Part shown: positions 42,225 to 52,161 of the stretch, piece after piece
Layout: each line of letters opens with the position of its first letter
Numbering within the stretch: position 1 is the stretch's first letter
NCBI RefSeq assembly: GCF_900109685.1
Contig: NZ_FOBB01000011.1
Location: 62,001 to 126,000 of the forward strand
Reading direction: 5' to 3'
Length of the DNA stretch: 64,000 bases
From: Chitinophaga rupis
GTDB lineage: Bacteria; Bacteroidota; Bacteroidia; Chitinophagales; Chitinophagaceae
Notes under the pieces: generated by a model
The model's database searches: none
What the model was told of the DNA's origin: nothing
Seen by the model: only the letters and a program-made list of their open reading frames with translations
Translations under genes and position numbers: made by a program

Positions 42225-42253
42225 AGGGCTGTACCATTTACCGGTACAGCCCT
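42225..42253 (+). terminator. Terminator hairpin after the small exported protein
   Basis: AGGGCTGTACC (42225-42235) and GGTACAGCCCT (42243-42253) are exact complements around a 7-base loop, followed by a short mixed T-rich tail. It lies between convergent genes. Confidence 0.65.
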
Positions 42254-42303
42254 CTTTCATTAAAATATTTATCGACGCCTGCCAATGAAAACATTGGTGC
42301 AGA

Positions 42304-45030
42304 TCAAAAAGCGCCCGTGAACGCATATTTGCCGGAGCCTACATTTACCACCACATACCCCCCTTCAGTGCCGCTTACCTTTATATCTTTTTGTGATGAA
42401 AGAGCCTGCCCGCCTTCCTGGATATTTTCCGCGCTGCTGCCCGGTATGTAAATAGTAGCGGTAGTGTTGGCAGGAACCTCCACATTCAGTAAAATTTTCC
42501 CATCGCTTATTTTCCAGCCGGCAGCTGCTGCACCGTAATAAGTTTTTAAGCTGGCATTGGCGCTGGTAATACCACCACCGGGGTGCGGCTGTACTTTAAT
42601 ATGCTTGTAGCCCGGCGCATCGTCATACGTATCCAGGCCTGCCATAGTACGATACATCCAGTCGCCAATAGCGCCGTAGGCATAGTGGTTAAAGGAGGTC
42701 ATGCCGGGATCCTGGAAAGTACTGTCGGGCTTCATGGAGTCCCAACGCTCCCAGATAGTAGTAGCGCCCATTTTTACCGGGTATAACCACGACGGATATG
42801 TTTTTTGCAGCAGCAGCTTATATGCTACCTCTGTTTGCCCGAAACGGCTTAACACATGGCACAGGAAAGGCGTGCCTAAAAAGCCGGTAGTAAGGTGGTT
42901 ATGATAATGCTTAATATTCTCCACCAGCTCACCTACAATACGCGGGCGCATGGCTTCAGGCAGCATATCAAAATATAGGGTTAGCACATAGGCGGTTTGC
43001 GTGCCGGATACCAGCCTGCCGTTTGGTGTTACATATTCCTTTAGAAAAGCAGCTTTAATGCGGCGCAGCTGTTCTGTGTAATAGTTTACATCTTCTGTTT
43101 TACCTAATAGCTTAGCGGCATTGATCATGATCTGCGTGGAGTTGGCCCAGAAACACTGCGCCACCAGGCGACTGTCTGTTATAGCTGATACCGCGTTAAA
43201 AGCATCATTCTCCTCTGCACGGTAAGAGAGCCAGTCGCCAAACTGGAAGCCGGTATTCCACAGATCATTTTTGGCTGCCTTTTCAATATAACCTACCCAG
43301 GCTTTCATGCTGGGATATTGCTCTTCGATCAAACGGGCATCCCCGTATGCTAAATAAGTGTTCCAGGGAACGATGGTCGCTGCATCAGACCAGCCGGTAG
43401 CGCCCACCGGATCCGGGAACACCGATGTTAAGTTAGGTATCACAAACGGCACAGCGCCATTGGATGCCTGGTCAAAAGCCACGTCTTTTAACCATTTGGC
43501 AAAAAAGTTATTTACCTGACGGTTAAAGGTGGCGGTGCGGGAAAACATGGCTGCATCCCCGGTCCAGCCCAAACGTTCATCACGCTGCGGACAATCCGTG
43601 GGCACATCCAGGAAGTTACCCTGCTGGCCCCAGCGGATATTGTGCTGCAGCTGGTTTACCAACGGATCAGAACAGCTGAAATCCCCGGTTAAAGGCATAT
43701 CGGAATACAACGCCACAGCTGTAAAATCAGCGGGGTTCAAAGGTCCGTTAATGCCTTTTACGCGGATGTAACGAAAACCATGAAATGTAAAATGCGGCTC
43801 AAATACTTCCGTACCATCACCTTTCAGTATGAACATATCTTCCGCCCTGGCGGAACGGAGGTTTTCATAATAAGGCTCCCCTTTTTTATCCAGCACTTCT
43901 ACATGCGCTATCTTAACCGTATCACCTGCTTTGCCTTTTACTTTTACCTGCACCCAGCCTACCAGATTTTGCCCAAAATCCAGCACCTGGTCGCCTTTGG
44001 GTGTGGTAATAACTTTGGTGGGCGTAAAGGTTTCATGTTTTTTAATAAGCTCGTTATAGGAAGCGGAAAGGTTACTAAGCGGTGCATCTTTGATCTTAAC
44101 TGCTGCCCACTGGCTGTCATCAAAGTCCGCGCCGGCCCAGCCTGTTTTTTGCAGACGGGCATCAAACACTTCACCATCATATATTTCAGACGATACAATT
44201 CCACCCGTAGCTGCTTTCCAGGAGTTATCAGATATTACTGTTTCCGTAGTACCATCTGTGTAATGAATATTCAGCTGGAACAACAAAGCAGCATCCTTGC
44301 CATAATAATTTTTCAGCTTGCTCCAGGTAAGCGGTCCACGGTACCAGCCGCTGCCGAGTATTACCCCAATAGCATTTTTGCCGCTTTGCAGCAGAGAAGT
44401 AACATCATAGGTTTGATAAGTGAGGTGTTTGTTATAGCTGGTCCACCCGGGGGGCAGGAAAGCATCGCCCACCCGCTTGCCATTCAGCTGCGCCTCATAT
44501 AATCCGTGCGCAGTTATGTAAGCGGTGGCCGACTGTACTTTTTTAGCGGTACTAAACGTTTTGCGAAAAAAAGGAGCAACGCCGCCGGCACTGTCGCCCG
44601 GTAAACCGGAGCTGATCCACTGCGCTTTCCAGTTACCGGCATTCAGCAACCCGGTTTGCCAGTAAGCAGGTGCACTCCAACCGGAGGTTTTACCTTTATT
44701 ATCCCATACCCGTACCTGCCAGCTGTAGCGGGTATCCGGCTCCAGGGCCTGGCCTTTGTAAGCTACGTGTACGGAAGAATCACTGTTCACTTTTCCGCTG
44801 TTCCATACCACCGTATTGTTTTTGGAGATCTTTAATTCATAAGCGGTTTGTAATACATTCCGCTGAGTGGTGGCTAATTGCCAGCTGAAGCGTGGCTGCA
44901 GCACATCCAGGCCAACAGGATTGTTCAGATTTTCGCAGCGCAGCTCCTGCACTTTAACCTGTGAATAGCCGGTATAGGAAAAGAGTGATATAGCGCCTAT
45001 TATGGCGGCAAAAACGTGGATCTTTTTCAT
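42304..45030 (-). CDS. Exported alpha-L-rhamnosidase (GH78)
   Basis: A 908-residue enzyme with a signal peptide (MKKIHVFAAIIGAISLFSYTGYS). In order it has a fibronectin-like N-domain (LQPRFSWQL), the carbohydrate-binding beta domain (AYITAHGLYEAQLNGKRVGD), the (alpha/alpha)6 catalytic barrel with VPTDCPQRDERLGWTGDA (general acid region) and TTIWERWDSM (general base region), and a C-terminal beta sandwich. It releases terminal L-rhamnose from plant or microbial glycans. It has no SusC/SusD neighbours here, so it is not in a standard polysaccharide utilisation locus. Confidence 0.95.
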   Translation of the reverse strand: MKKIHVFAAIIGAISLFSYTGYSQVKVQELRCENLNNPVGLDVLQPRFSWQLATTQRNVLQTAYELKISKNNTVVWNSGKVNSDSSVHVAYKGQALEPDTRYSWQVRVWDNKGKTSGWSAPAYWQTGLLNAGNWKAQWISSGLPGDSAGGVAPFFRKTFSTAKKVQSATAYITAHGLYEAQLNGKRVGDAFLPPGWTSYNKHLTYQTYDVTSLLQSGKNAIGVILGSGWYRGPLTWSKLKNYYGKDAALLFQLNIHYTDGTTETVISDNSWKAATGGIVSSEIYDGEVFDARLQKTGWAGADFDDSQWAAVKIKDAPLSNLSASYNELIKKHETFTPTKVITTPKGDQVLDFGQNLVGWVQVKVKGKAGDTVKIAHVEVLDKKGEPYYENLRSARAEDMFILKGDGTEVFEPHFTFHGFRYIRVKGINGPLNPADFTAVALYSDMPLTGDFSCSDPLVNQLQHNIRWGQQGNFLDVPTDCPQRDERLGWTGDAAMFSRTATFNRQVNNFFAKWLKDVAFDQASNGAVPFVIPNLTSVFPDPVGATGWSDAATIVPWNTYLAYGDARLIEEQYPSMKAWVGYIEKAAKNDLWNTGFQFGDWLSYRAEENDAFNAVSAITDSRLVAQCFWANSTQIMINAAKLLGKTEDVNYYTEQLRRIKAAFLKEYVTPNGRLVSGTQTAYVLTLYFDMLPEAMRPRIVGELVENIKHYHNHLTTGFLGTPFLCHVLSRFGQTEVAYKLLLQKTYPSWLYPVKMGATTIWERWDSMKPDSTFQDPGMTSFNHYAYGAIGDWMYRTMAGLDTYDDAPGYKHIKVQPHPGGGITSANASLKTYYGAAAAGWKISDGKILLNVEVPANTTATIYIPGSSAENIQEGGQALSSQKDIKVSGTEGGYVVVNVGSGKYAFTGAF

Positions 45031-45104
45031 GCAGTTATAATATTATGGACGTATTTACAAATATCCTACACGCCGCTGTAAAAGTATCCTATACTGTCCC
45101 ATAA

Positions 45105-45140
45105 AAGTAACAGGAAGCAACTTAGTGCTTCCTGTTACTT
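45105..45140 (-). terminator. Terminator of the DUF4349 gene
   Basis: A perfect 15-bp stem (AAGTAACAGGAAGCA, 45105-45119, with 45126-45140) and a 6-base loop. On the minus strand it is followed by CTTTTATG. It separates the DUF4349 gene from the rhamnosidase gene downstream. Confidence 0.75.
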
Positions 45141-45159
45141 ATTACCTGCTTCCTTGCTA

Positions 45160-46041
45160 TTACTTCACACTTTTCACCACATACCTGCCCTGCATTTTCC
45201 GGTAGCCATACCAGCCTACTCCCAAAAGTATCAGGAATGGCCACAGCTGCAGCAGGAAGAGCACTACACTACGGAAAGCATCTGCTCCGTTACGCAGCGC
45301 CGTTAACAGCTCTGTACCAAAACCGGCGCGGGTCACCTGCTCCGGGTTCACGACCACCTGCACATCCGCCACCTGCGGCTGGAACAGCTGCACGGTGAAA
45401 GTGGCATAGTTCACATCATCCAGGATGGCCAGGTTCATGATCTTACGGTCAAAGGCATACTCTTTTTTCCTGTCCTGGTAAGCCATTACATCCAACGGAG
45501 TACTGTCTTTGCCGGGTTTTACAGGGGATGCGTCCATCTTTTTGTTCTTCAATGCATTGGTCAGGTAATCCCAGGTTTTGTCCTGCTCTTTCAACGTACG
45601 GTAGTCAATAAACGCTGCCATGCCGGTAAGGGCATGCACTACTGAATCCAGGCTGGCCGCAGGTACGCGCAATGTAAGGTTAGCCGTGGGCGTATACAGC
45701 TGAATGCGTTTCAGTGAATCCGTGGTGTAGGAAACCTCTTTTAACACCCCGAACTCATTTTGCAGATGGCTTTCCACTATAATGCCGTTCAGGCCTGTAA
45801 CTACCTGCTCCAGGATGGATGCTGCGTGGAATACATTATTCACACGGCATCGCACATCAGCAGTGCGCACCCTTTTCCGCGACGGGGAATTGAGCGCAGT
45901 AATGTCATTCGCAAATTTGGTGGAGTCGGCCTGCACTTCATAAGCAGCAACAGTTTGGGAAGGCTCCCCATTATGCGGTGCTGACTGACAGGCAGCCAAT
46001 ACCAGGATCGGCAACATGAGGTAAGAAAATGAAGAACGCAT
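45160..46041 (-). CDS. DUF4349-domain lipoprotein
   Basis: A 293-residue lipoprotein (LVLAACQS, Cys about 18). The extracytoplasmic DUF4349 domain shows the pattern VNNVFHAASILEQVVTGLNGIIVESHL, LTLRVPAASLDSVVHAL, and YATFTVQLFQPQ. A C-terminal membrane helix (LFLLQLWPFLILLGVGWYGY) is followed by a short basic tail. Such proteins are anchored at both ends and have no known enzymatic role. Confidence 0.88.
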   Translation of the reverse strand: MRSSFSYLMLPILVLAACQSAPHNGEPSQTVAAYEVQADSTKFANDITALNSPSRKRVRTADVRCRVNNVFHAASILEQVVTGLNGIIVESHLQNEFGVLKEVSYTTDSLKRIQLYTPTANLTLRVPAASLDSVVHALTGMAAFIDYRTLKEQDKTWDYLTNALKNKKMDASPVKPGKDSTPLDVMAYQDRKKEYAFDRKIMNLAILDDVNYATFTVQLFQPQVADVQVVVNPEQVTRAGFGTELLTALRNGADAFRSVVLFLLQLWPFLILLGVGWYGYRKMQGRYVVKSVK

Positions 46042-46301
46042 AGGGTGTAGTTTTCACTTTATATCCCCGGTTCATTAAAAGTAACCTGCGTAAAAAGTTA
46101 AAATAACCATAAAGCATTTTTTAGTATTGGTAAACAATTAGTAAGAGAAGGGGAAGCCGGATAACGTCGTAATAACAAAAAAATTGTTATGAAAATGATC
46201 AATAATATTATCTTAGTCATAAATCACACTATTCCAAGCAGGCGCCGGCGTTCCTATGCACCGGGTAAGCCCCTTCCCTAAACCAGGACAAAAACAATGA
46301 T

Positions 46302-46565
46302 ATGAAGGTAGATAAAACCACACTTACAGACTTTATTAATACATCCTTCCCTTCTTATAAGGTAGATATAACTGCATTTAATTCAGGCGTGATCGTGATA
46401 GACGTGTTCAGGTCAGGGGATGTAGTGGCTATCCAGTATGATGGTGAATCTTACATTGGCGTATCCGTGGTGCCTGACACGAAACGTGCTGGTGGCGCGG
46501 GATTACCGCAAAATGTTTTTCATACCGTAAAAGAGTTTGAGGATTATATTAAGAGAATAGCATAA
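46302..46565 (+). CDS. Small hypothetical protein
   Basis: An 87-residue soluble, beta-rich protein (YKVDITAFNSGVIVIDVFRSG, VVAIQYDGESYIGVS) ending in a helix (VFHTVKEFEDYIKRI). I recognise no family. It stands alone, with 260 bp of apparently empty sequence before it and 294 bp after it. The open frame, ATG start and protein-like composition support it as a real gene. Confidence 0.6.
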   Translation: MKVDKTTLTDFINTSFPSYKVDITAFNSGVIVIDVFRSGDVVAIQYDGESYIGVSVVPDTKRAGGAGLPQNVFHTVKEFEDYIKRIA

Positions 46566-46859
46566 GCACAACTATCCAACATTCCAGTTATAAGAACGGA
46601 CAGCAGATCACGAGAGACTTATTTTCCCGGACATTTTTTTCACCAATAATTTTCCAGTGACTTCCCGGCCAATACTTAATCCGGTGTTACGGTTAGTGCG
46701 TCGTACTCATCCGTATAGCCGTGATCATTTCACTAACGTTTACGGACATACGTTATTCAGGCAGGCAGCGAGTCAGTTGTAATGATAAATATATCCACAG
46801 CTCCGGAGCTGGTATACAATAGCATATTTCCCTAACTTGTAGCTGCAAACCACAGGCTT

Positions 46860-48287
46860 ATGCGTAAACGAACTCTGTTGTATCCGGTTATCATTGGTGT
46901 TTTTGGCGGCTTAATATGGTTCATTATTAACCAGGGCAATCATTTGCCGGTAAATGGCAGGGGCGCTGTACCCGCTACCACTGCAGCGCCATTAAGCTTA
47001 GGACAGCAATGGCTGGATACCATCCACCATCCCCTCAGTCTTTTATTATTGCAGATCATCCTGATCGTAGTAACGGCCCGTATATTTGGCAAGCTGGCCA
47101 GTTATATAAAACAGCCGGCTGTGGTGGGCGAAATAGTGGCAGGCATTTGCCTGGGCCCTTCCCTGCTTGGATGGCTATTACCTGGCGGCAGCAGCTTCCT
47201 GTTCCCGGCAGACAGCCTGAAAACCCTGCAGTTCCTGAGCCAGATAGGCCTGGCCTTTTTCATGTTCATAGTAGGTATGGAGCTGGATGCCAGCAAAGTA
47301 AAAAACAAGGCGCATGTGGCTGTGATGATCAGCCATGTAAGCATTGTATTCCCGTTCTTCCTGGGCGTATGGCTGGCGTATTATATTTTTCCCAACTTTG
47401 CCCCTGCCAATGTTGGGTTTATATCCTTTGCCCTGTTTATGGGTATCGCTATGAGTATTACGGCCTTCCCGGTGCTGGCGCGTATTGTACAGGAGCGTAA
47501 GCTTACCGGTACCCCATTAGGCATACTGGCTATTACCTGCGCAGCAGCCGATGATGTTACTGCCTGGTGTATACTGGCTGCCGTGGTAGCCATTGCAAAA
47601 GCTACCGGTTTTGCAGGTACGCTTATTACCCTGGGTGCAGCCCTGCTGTTTGTGGCCATCATGTTATATCTTATAAAACCCTGGCTGGGTAAGCAGATCA
47701 GGAAGTACACTGCTGCCGGTAACAAGGTAGCGGCCGTAGCTACTGTATTCCTGGTGGTCCTGCTCTCAGCCTGGATCACAGAGGTGATCGGCATTCACGC
47801 ATTATTCGGGGCCTTCCTGGCAGGCGTAATTATGCCGGCCGATGCAACTATCAAAACCTGGCTTACGGATAAAGTAGAAGATATCAGCGTGCTGTTGCTG
47901 CTGCCCATTTTCTTTGCCTTTACCGGCCTGCGTACACAGATAGGTTTGTTAAGCGCCGGGCACCTGTGGGCTGTTTTTGGACTGATCATGCTGGTTGCTG
48001 TGGGCGGGAAATTTGGCGGCAGCGCGCTTACCGCGCGGCTAATGGGGCAATCCTGGACTGATTCTATGGCTATGGGCGCTTTAATGAACACCCGCGGGCT
48101 AATGGAGCTGATTGTGCTGAACCTGGGTTATGACCTTGGCATTTTATCCCCTGAAATATTTGCCATGCTGGTGTTAATGGCCCTGGCCACCACCTTTATG
48201 ACCGGTCCCCTGCTGGACTTGGTTAAGCACTTTGAAGATAAAAGATCCTGGAAGGCATCCGGCCCTATGAAGGCAAGCCTTGAATAA
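46860..48287 (+). CDS. Kef-type cation:proton antiporter (CPA2 family)
   Basis: A 475-residue membrane protein with 12-13 transmembrane helices. The CPA2 core appears in VVGEIVAGICLGPSLLGWLLPG, FLSQIGLAFFMFIVGMELDASKV, the unwound-helix motif ITCAAADDVTAWCILA, and MNTRGLMELIVLN. It exchanges Na+ or K+ for H+. It lacks the C-terminal RCK/TrkA-N domain of KefB/KefC, so it would not be regulated by glutathione adducts or NAD in the same way. Its last 23 bases overlap the convergent gene. Confidence 0.92.
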   Translation: MRKRTLLYPVIIGVFGGLIWFIINQGNHLPVNGRGAVPATTAAPLSLGQQWLDTIHHPLSLLLLQIILIVVTARIFGKLASYIKQPAVVGEIVAGICLGPSLLGWLLPGGSSFLFPADSLKTLQFLSQIGLAFFMFIVGMELDASKVKNKAHVAVMISHVSIVFPFFLGVWLAYYIFPNFAPANVGFISFALFMGIAMSITAFPVLARIVQERKLTGTPLGILAITCAAADDVTAWCILAAVVAIAKATGFAGTLITLGAALLFVAIMLYLIKPWLGKQIRKYTAAGNKVAAVATVFLVVLLSAWITEVIGIHALFGAFLAGVIMPADATIKTWLTDKVEDISVLLLLPIFFAFTGLRTQIGLLSAGHLWAVFGLIMLVAVGGKFGGSALTARLMGQSWTDSMAMGALMNTRGLMELIVLNLGYDLGILSPEIFAMLVLMALATTFMTGPLLDLVKHFEDKRSWKASGPMKASLE

Positions 48288-48972
48288 AAGCTTCCAGCCT
48301 TTGCCGGTTAATTACCTGGTTATTCCACACCCAGGTATCCTGGCTTTGCAGGTTGGCCATGCTGGCATCTGACTGCACGGCCAGCCATTGTATAAAGCTG
48401 GCCTTATCCGCGAAGGTGCGGGCGCCGGGTGTAAAACCGCCATCCCAAACCTCTCCGTACAGGTACTGCCCTTTCGCATTTTTTTCCAGTCCCATACCGC
48501 AGTAATCCCGGTGGCTGTTCATAAGAGCGCCACGGTTAAGGGCCTGCGCAACCTTGGTGGCCAATGCCTGGCCGTAGGGCGTGTTATTAGCCAGCAGAGC
48601 GGCTTTCATGTCCTGCAGGCGCTGGTCTGTGTCCGCTTTTTCCTGCAGTGCATTGGCTTTTTCCATGGCCTTCATTTCCGCCGGTGAGGTAAGCCGGTAC
48701 ACAAAATTATTTTGCTCAAGATCTATATCAATAGTAAAAGCAGCGGCCTGCGGCGCTTCCAGTGTCAGGTATTGATGAATAAGCCGCTGCAGCGGCATTT
48801 CCAGGTCCCAGAAAAAAATATTCTTCCCATCTGCCTTTTGCCCACGCAGCGTAAGCAGGGTGCCCGAAGTTACCTGGCACTCCAGCCGGCCGCTAATGCA
48901 GCTTGCAGCATACAGCTTGTTGCGTAAAAATTCGTTGATCTGCTCCTGTATGAACATGACAATGGTATTCAT
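48265..48972 (-). CDS. Hypothetical protein, unknown function
   Basis: A 235-residue cytoplasmic-looking protein. It has a helical N-terminus (MFIQEQINEFLRNKLYAASC), a beta segment (SGTLLTLRGQKADGKNIFFWDLEM), a central charged helix rich in Ala, Lys and Glu, and a late aromatic part (GQYLYGEVWDGGFTP). I recognise no family. The ATG at 48972 was chosen because the 83-codon upstream extension is Pro/Arg-rich and crosses a terminator into the next gene. The terminator's T tract ends directly at this ATG. Confidence 0.65.
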   Translation of the reverse strand: MNTIVMFIQEQINEFLRNKLYAASCISGRLECQVTSGTLLTLRGQKADGKNIFFWDLEMPLQRLIHQYLTLEAPQAAAFTIDIDLEQNNFVYRLTSPAEMKAMEKANALQEKADTDQRLQDMKAALLANNTPYGQALATKVAQALNRGALMNSHRDYCGMGLEKNAKGQYLYGEVWDGGFTPGARTFADKASFIQWLAVQSDASMANLQSQDTWVWNNQVINRQRLEAFIQGLPS

Positions 48973-48998
48973 AAAAAAGGACCGCCTGGGCGGTCCTT
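48973..48998 (-). terminator. Terminator of the lytic transglycosylase gene
   Basis: On the minus strand AAGGACCGCC pairs with GGCGGTCCTT across a very tight loop and is followed by six T residues. The T tract abuts the ATG of the downstream gene, so that gene would need read-through or its own start signal inside the hairpin. Confidence 0.75.
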
Positions 48999-49018
48999 CC
49001 TGTATATCCTGTAATGAT

Positions 49019-50329
49019 CTATTTCTTTTTCTTAGCAGCAGTGCTGGTGGTAGTCCGCTTTTGGGCGGTGCTTTTCCTGGCAGTGCTGTGTTTTTTGCCG
49101 GAGGTTTTAGCTTTGTAGGATTTGGCAGTGCCTGTTGCTTTTTTAGCGCTGCTGGACTCCCGTACCGGGATCCTGGCCGGGGGCGGGAATTTAGCCCTGG
49201 TGGAAGCTGCTGCCTTATCATCCAGTGTCATTTGAATGGATTCTTTCAGTATCTCATCCTTCTCGTTCATGAACACTTTCATTTTGTCTTTAGGTACCCG
49301 CAGGTCATAGCTGTTTTCCGGGCCGGCCAGTGCCTGTGCAAAGCCAGGGTTCAGGCGGTTCATTTCAGCTACCTCTATGTTCAGCTTTTTGGCAATAGCC
49401 TCTATGCGGTATTTGCCGGCAATGTTGAACTCTACGGTGTTGAACATATCATCTTCCGTAAGCTCAGAGGGTGCTGCTGTAGTGAAAGCAACCGGTTTTT
49501 CCATGGAAGCTACCAGGCTGCTGCTGCCTGCATCATCGCCTACACCAAAGAAGTTATTGAACCTATCCAGTATATAACCGGTAGCAATGAACTTGTACAC
49601 ATGGTTACGGGATTCTGCTGGCAAAAAGTACTGCATGCCCCAGAAGTCTTCACGGCCGCTGGCTTTCATGGCACGTTGTACTCCACCGCCACCGCAGTTG
49701 TAAGCGGCTACTACCAGCAGCCAGTCGCCAAACTGCTCATACAGCTCGTTCAGGTATTTGGCTGCTGCCAGGGTGGATTTGTAGAAGTCTTTTCTTTCAT
49801 CCACTTTTTTACCTACACTCAGGCCAAAGATGCGGGCGGTACCGGACATAAACTGCCAGGCGCCTACGGCTCCTACCCTGGAACGGGCGTTGGTATTAAA
49901 GCTGGATTCAATTACCGCCAGGTACTTCATTTCTTCAGGAATACCATGCTCCCTGAAAATTTTCTCGATCATTACGAAATAGGGTTCACCTCTTTCAAGC
50001 ATGATCTGTAAATGCTGGCTGTAACGGGTAGCATACGTGTTAATATAACCTGCTACCAGGTTGTTGTTGATCTGTTCATACACCTTGGGGCTGCGAACGC
50101 TGGAGGGCAGGCTTTCTGCGCCCCTTCTTACTGCTGCAGTAGCAGCAGCTGTTCCAAAAGGTGTAGTAGTGGTATCTTTCGGCAGTTTTACCTTACTCAT
50201 AAGGATCGCCGTGTCCGGTGCTGCCAGTTGGGGAGCTACCATCTCTTTAGATACCACATCGCCATCTGCCGCAAACACACTCATTGCACCCATCGCTGGC
50301 AATAGCAGTAGTAAAAAGATTTTCCTCAT
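49019..50329 (-). CDS. MltD-like membrane-bound lytic transglycosylase with LysM domain
   Basis: A 436-residue exported protein with a signal peptide (MRKIFLLLLLPAMGAMSVFA). The SLT domain is at about 105-250, with catalytic Glu in AVIESSFNTNARSRVGAVGAWQFM and the following AAYNCGGGGVQRAM. One LysM-like domain near residues 310-360 (FNIAGKYRIEAIAKKLNIEV) binds peptidoglycan. The tail is very rich in Lys, Ala, Thr and Ser. It cleaves peptidoglycan to anhydromuropeptides. It lies 13 bp downstream of gatA, and a terminator follows. Confidence 0.92.
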   Translation of the reverse strand: MRKIFLLLLLPAMGAMSVFAADGDVVSKEMVAPQLAAPDTAILMSKVKLPKDTTTTPFGTAAATAAVRRGAESLPSSVRSPKVYEQINNNLVAGYINTYATRYSQHLQIMLERGEPYFVMIEKIFREHGIPEEMKYLAVIESSFNTNARSRVGAVGAWQFMSGTARIFGLSVGKKVDERKDFYKSTLAAAKYLNELYEQFGDWLLVVAAYNCGGGGVQRAMKASGREDFWGMQYFLPAESRNHVYKFIATGYILDRFNNFFGVGDDAGSSSLVASMEKPVAFTTAAPSELTEDDMFNTVEFNIAGKYRIEAIAKKLNIEVAEMNRLNPGFAQALAGPENSYDLRVPKDKMKVFMNEKDEILKESIQMTLDDKAAASTRAKFPPPARIPVRESSSAKKATGTAKSYKAKTSGKKHSTARKSTAQKRTTTSTAAKKKK

Positions 50330-50342
50330 ACACATTTTTATT

Positions 50343-51797
50343 TTAAACAATAGTAACCTGTCTCACTGAAATCAATTGCATAACGTGATCTGCAATGTTT
50401 AACAAGCTCGCTTCGTCAAATTGCTTTGTGATGATCTGCACACCAAAGGGCATTCCGTTTGAATGCCGGCGCAGTGGTACGGATATAGCCGGTACCCCTG
50501 CTAGGTTCGCCAGTACCGTATAAATGTCGGCAAGGTACATGGCAATAGGATCTTCGGTTTTTTCTCCAATTTTAAAAGCTGTACTGGGAACAGTTGGCAT
50601 TAAAATGGCATCATACTCGGATAATATCTGTGATAGCTTGTCTACCACCAATCTTCGAACCTGCTGTGCTTTAGTGTAATAGGCATCATAATAGCCTGCA
50701 CTTAGCACAAAGGTTCCCAGCAATATACGACGTTTTACTTCCTTACCAAAACCTTCCGACCGGCTTTTTTTGTAGAAATCGGTCAAATCCAGGTCTTTTT
50801 GGGTGGTTCTGTGGCCATATTTTACTCCATCAAATCGCGAGAGGTTTGAGGAAGCTTCTGCCGTGGTGAGCACATAATACGCGGGTACTATATAATCAAG
50901 GTAGGCAAAATCTGTGGCGGTTACTGTGTTTCCGGCCGCTTCTAACTCTTCAAAGAAGCCGGAAAATCCTTCCCGCATTTCGGCATCCAGTCCCTCATGA
51001 TGCAGTGCGTCTTTTAAATACGCGAATTTGTATGTTTTATTGTGCACCAGGGCAGCCTGATAATCAGGAATTTCCTTTTGCGCTACTGTACTGTCATACT
51101 CATCGGGCCCGGCAATAACCTGTAAAACCGAAGCCACATCTGCAATATTCCTGCCAAAAATACCTATCTGGTCAAAAGACGAAGCATACGCAATTAACCC
51201 ATAGCGGGAAATGCGGCCATAGGTAGGCTTTAACCCTACTATACCACAAAAATCGGCCGGCTGCCGTACGGAACCGCCAGTATCACTTCCCAGGCTTACC
51301 TGGCATAAACCAGCCTGCACGGCTACTGCAGAGCCACCGGAAGAACCGCCGGGCACCCGGGAGTTATCCAGCGCATTCAGCACCGGCCCGTAAGATGAGT
51401 TTTCGTTGGTAGATCCCATGGCAAACTCATCGCAGTTCAGGCTGCCTATAATAATAGCATCCGCTGCCAGCAATCTTTCAATTGCAGTAGCGGAATACAA
51501 AGAGGTAAATCCTTCTAAAATGCGGGAAGCGGCGCTTACTTTATGCCCTTTATAGCAGATCACATCCTTATTGCCTACCACAACCCCTGCCAGCGGGCCA
51601 ACCGGCTCTCCTTTACGGATGCGGGCGTCCAGCTCAGCTGCTTTTTCAAGGGCTTCCTTTTCATATACTTCCAGGAAGGCATTCAGATGTGAAGATTGGG
51701 CTATGCGCTGCAGGTAATAGCGTACTACCTCCGTACAGGTAGTGCTGCCGGCGTATAAGGCTTTGTGAAAAGACGATATACTGCTGAATTCAGACAA
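50343..51797 (-). CDS. gatA: Asp-tRNA(Asn)/Glu-tRNA(Gln) amidotransferase subunit A
   Basis: A 484-residue amidase that frees ammonia from glutamine for amidation of misacylated tRNA. The Ser-cisSer-Lys triad is visible in VVGNKDVICYKGH, PGGSSGGSAVAV and SLGSDTGGSVRQPADF. The frame begins with TTG (51795-51797); no in-frame ATG precedes it, and the family N-terminus requires this start. gatB and gatC are not in the window, so the subunits are encoded at separate sites. Confidence 0.95.
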   Translation of the reverse strand: MSEFSSISSFHKALYAGSTTCTEVVRYYLQRIAQSSHLNAFLEVYEKEALEKAAELDARIRKGEPVGPLAGVVVGNKDVICYKGHKVSAASRILEGFTSLYSATAIERLLAADAIIIGSLNCDEFAMGSTNENSSYGPVLNALDNSRVPGGSSGGSAVAVQAGLCQVSLGSDTGGSVRQPADFCGIVGLKPTYGRISRYGLIAYASSFDQIGIFGRNIADVASVLQVIAGPDEYDSTVAQKEIPDYQAALVHNKTYKFAYLKDALHHEGLDAEMREGFSGFFEELEAAGNTVTATDFAYLDYIVPAYYVLTTAEASSNLSRFDGVKYGHRTTQKDLDLTDFYKKSRSEGFGKEVKRRILLGTFVLSAGYYDAYYTKAQQVRRLVVDKLSQILSEYDAILMPTVPSTAFKIGEKTEDPIAMYLADIYTVLANLAGVPAISVPLRRHSNGMPFGVQIITKQFDEASLLNIADHVMQLISVRQVTIV

Positions 51798-51927
51798 TGC
51801 TAAACCAGTTAAATTCTTTAATGTTAAATTGGTGATATGGTTAAATTGGCAAATAGGCTGATCTATTCCGGCAATTTAACATAAAGCTCCGTAACAATTT
51901 TCCGGTAGTCGGGCGGCGTAACGGGAA

Positions 51928-52161
51928 TTACTTCTTAACGTCAGAAGTGGAAGGCTGTTCTTTCATGCCATCCTCAATTTCCTGGCGCACATTGTTCTTG
52001 GCATCATTAAACTCACGGATACCTTTACCAAGACCGCGCATTAATTCGGGAATTTTTCTTCCACCAAACAGTAATAATACAACCAGTGCTATTAACAGTA
52101 ATTCAGTCATACCAAGATCTTGGAACAGTAAAAGTGGTGATTTTACAATAACGGCAGTCAT
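51928..52161 (-). CDS. tatA: Twin-arginine translocase subunit TatA/TatE
   Basis: A 77-residue protein with one transmembrane helix (MTELLLIALVVLLLFGGRKI), the Phe-Gly hinge, an amphipathic helix (PELMRGLGKGIREFNDAKNN) and an acidic tail. It forms the variable pore of the Tat system, which exports folded proteins. The ATG at the start gives an unusual 17-residue extension before the helix; an internal ATG (MTELLLI) at 52110 would be the classical start. It lies between rplS and gatA. Confidence 0.92.
   Translation of the reverse strand: MTAVIVKSPLLLFQDLGMTELLLIALVVLLLFGGRKIPELMRGLGKGIREFNDAKNNVRQEIEDGMKEQPSTSDVKK

Noticed and set aside
43780..44502. Plus-strand open frame of 240 codons
   Set aside because: It is antisense to the GH78 rhamnosidase, which is unambiguous; the composition is not protein-like.
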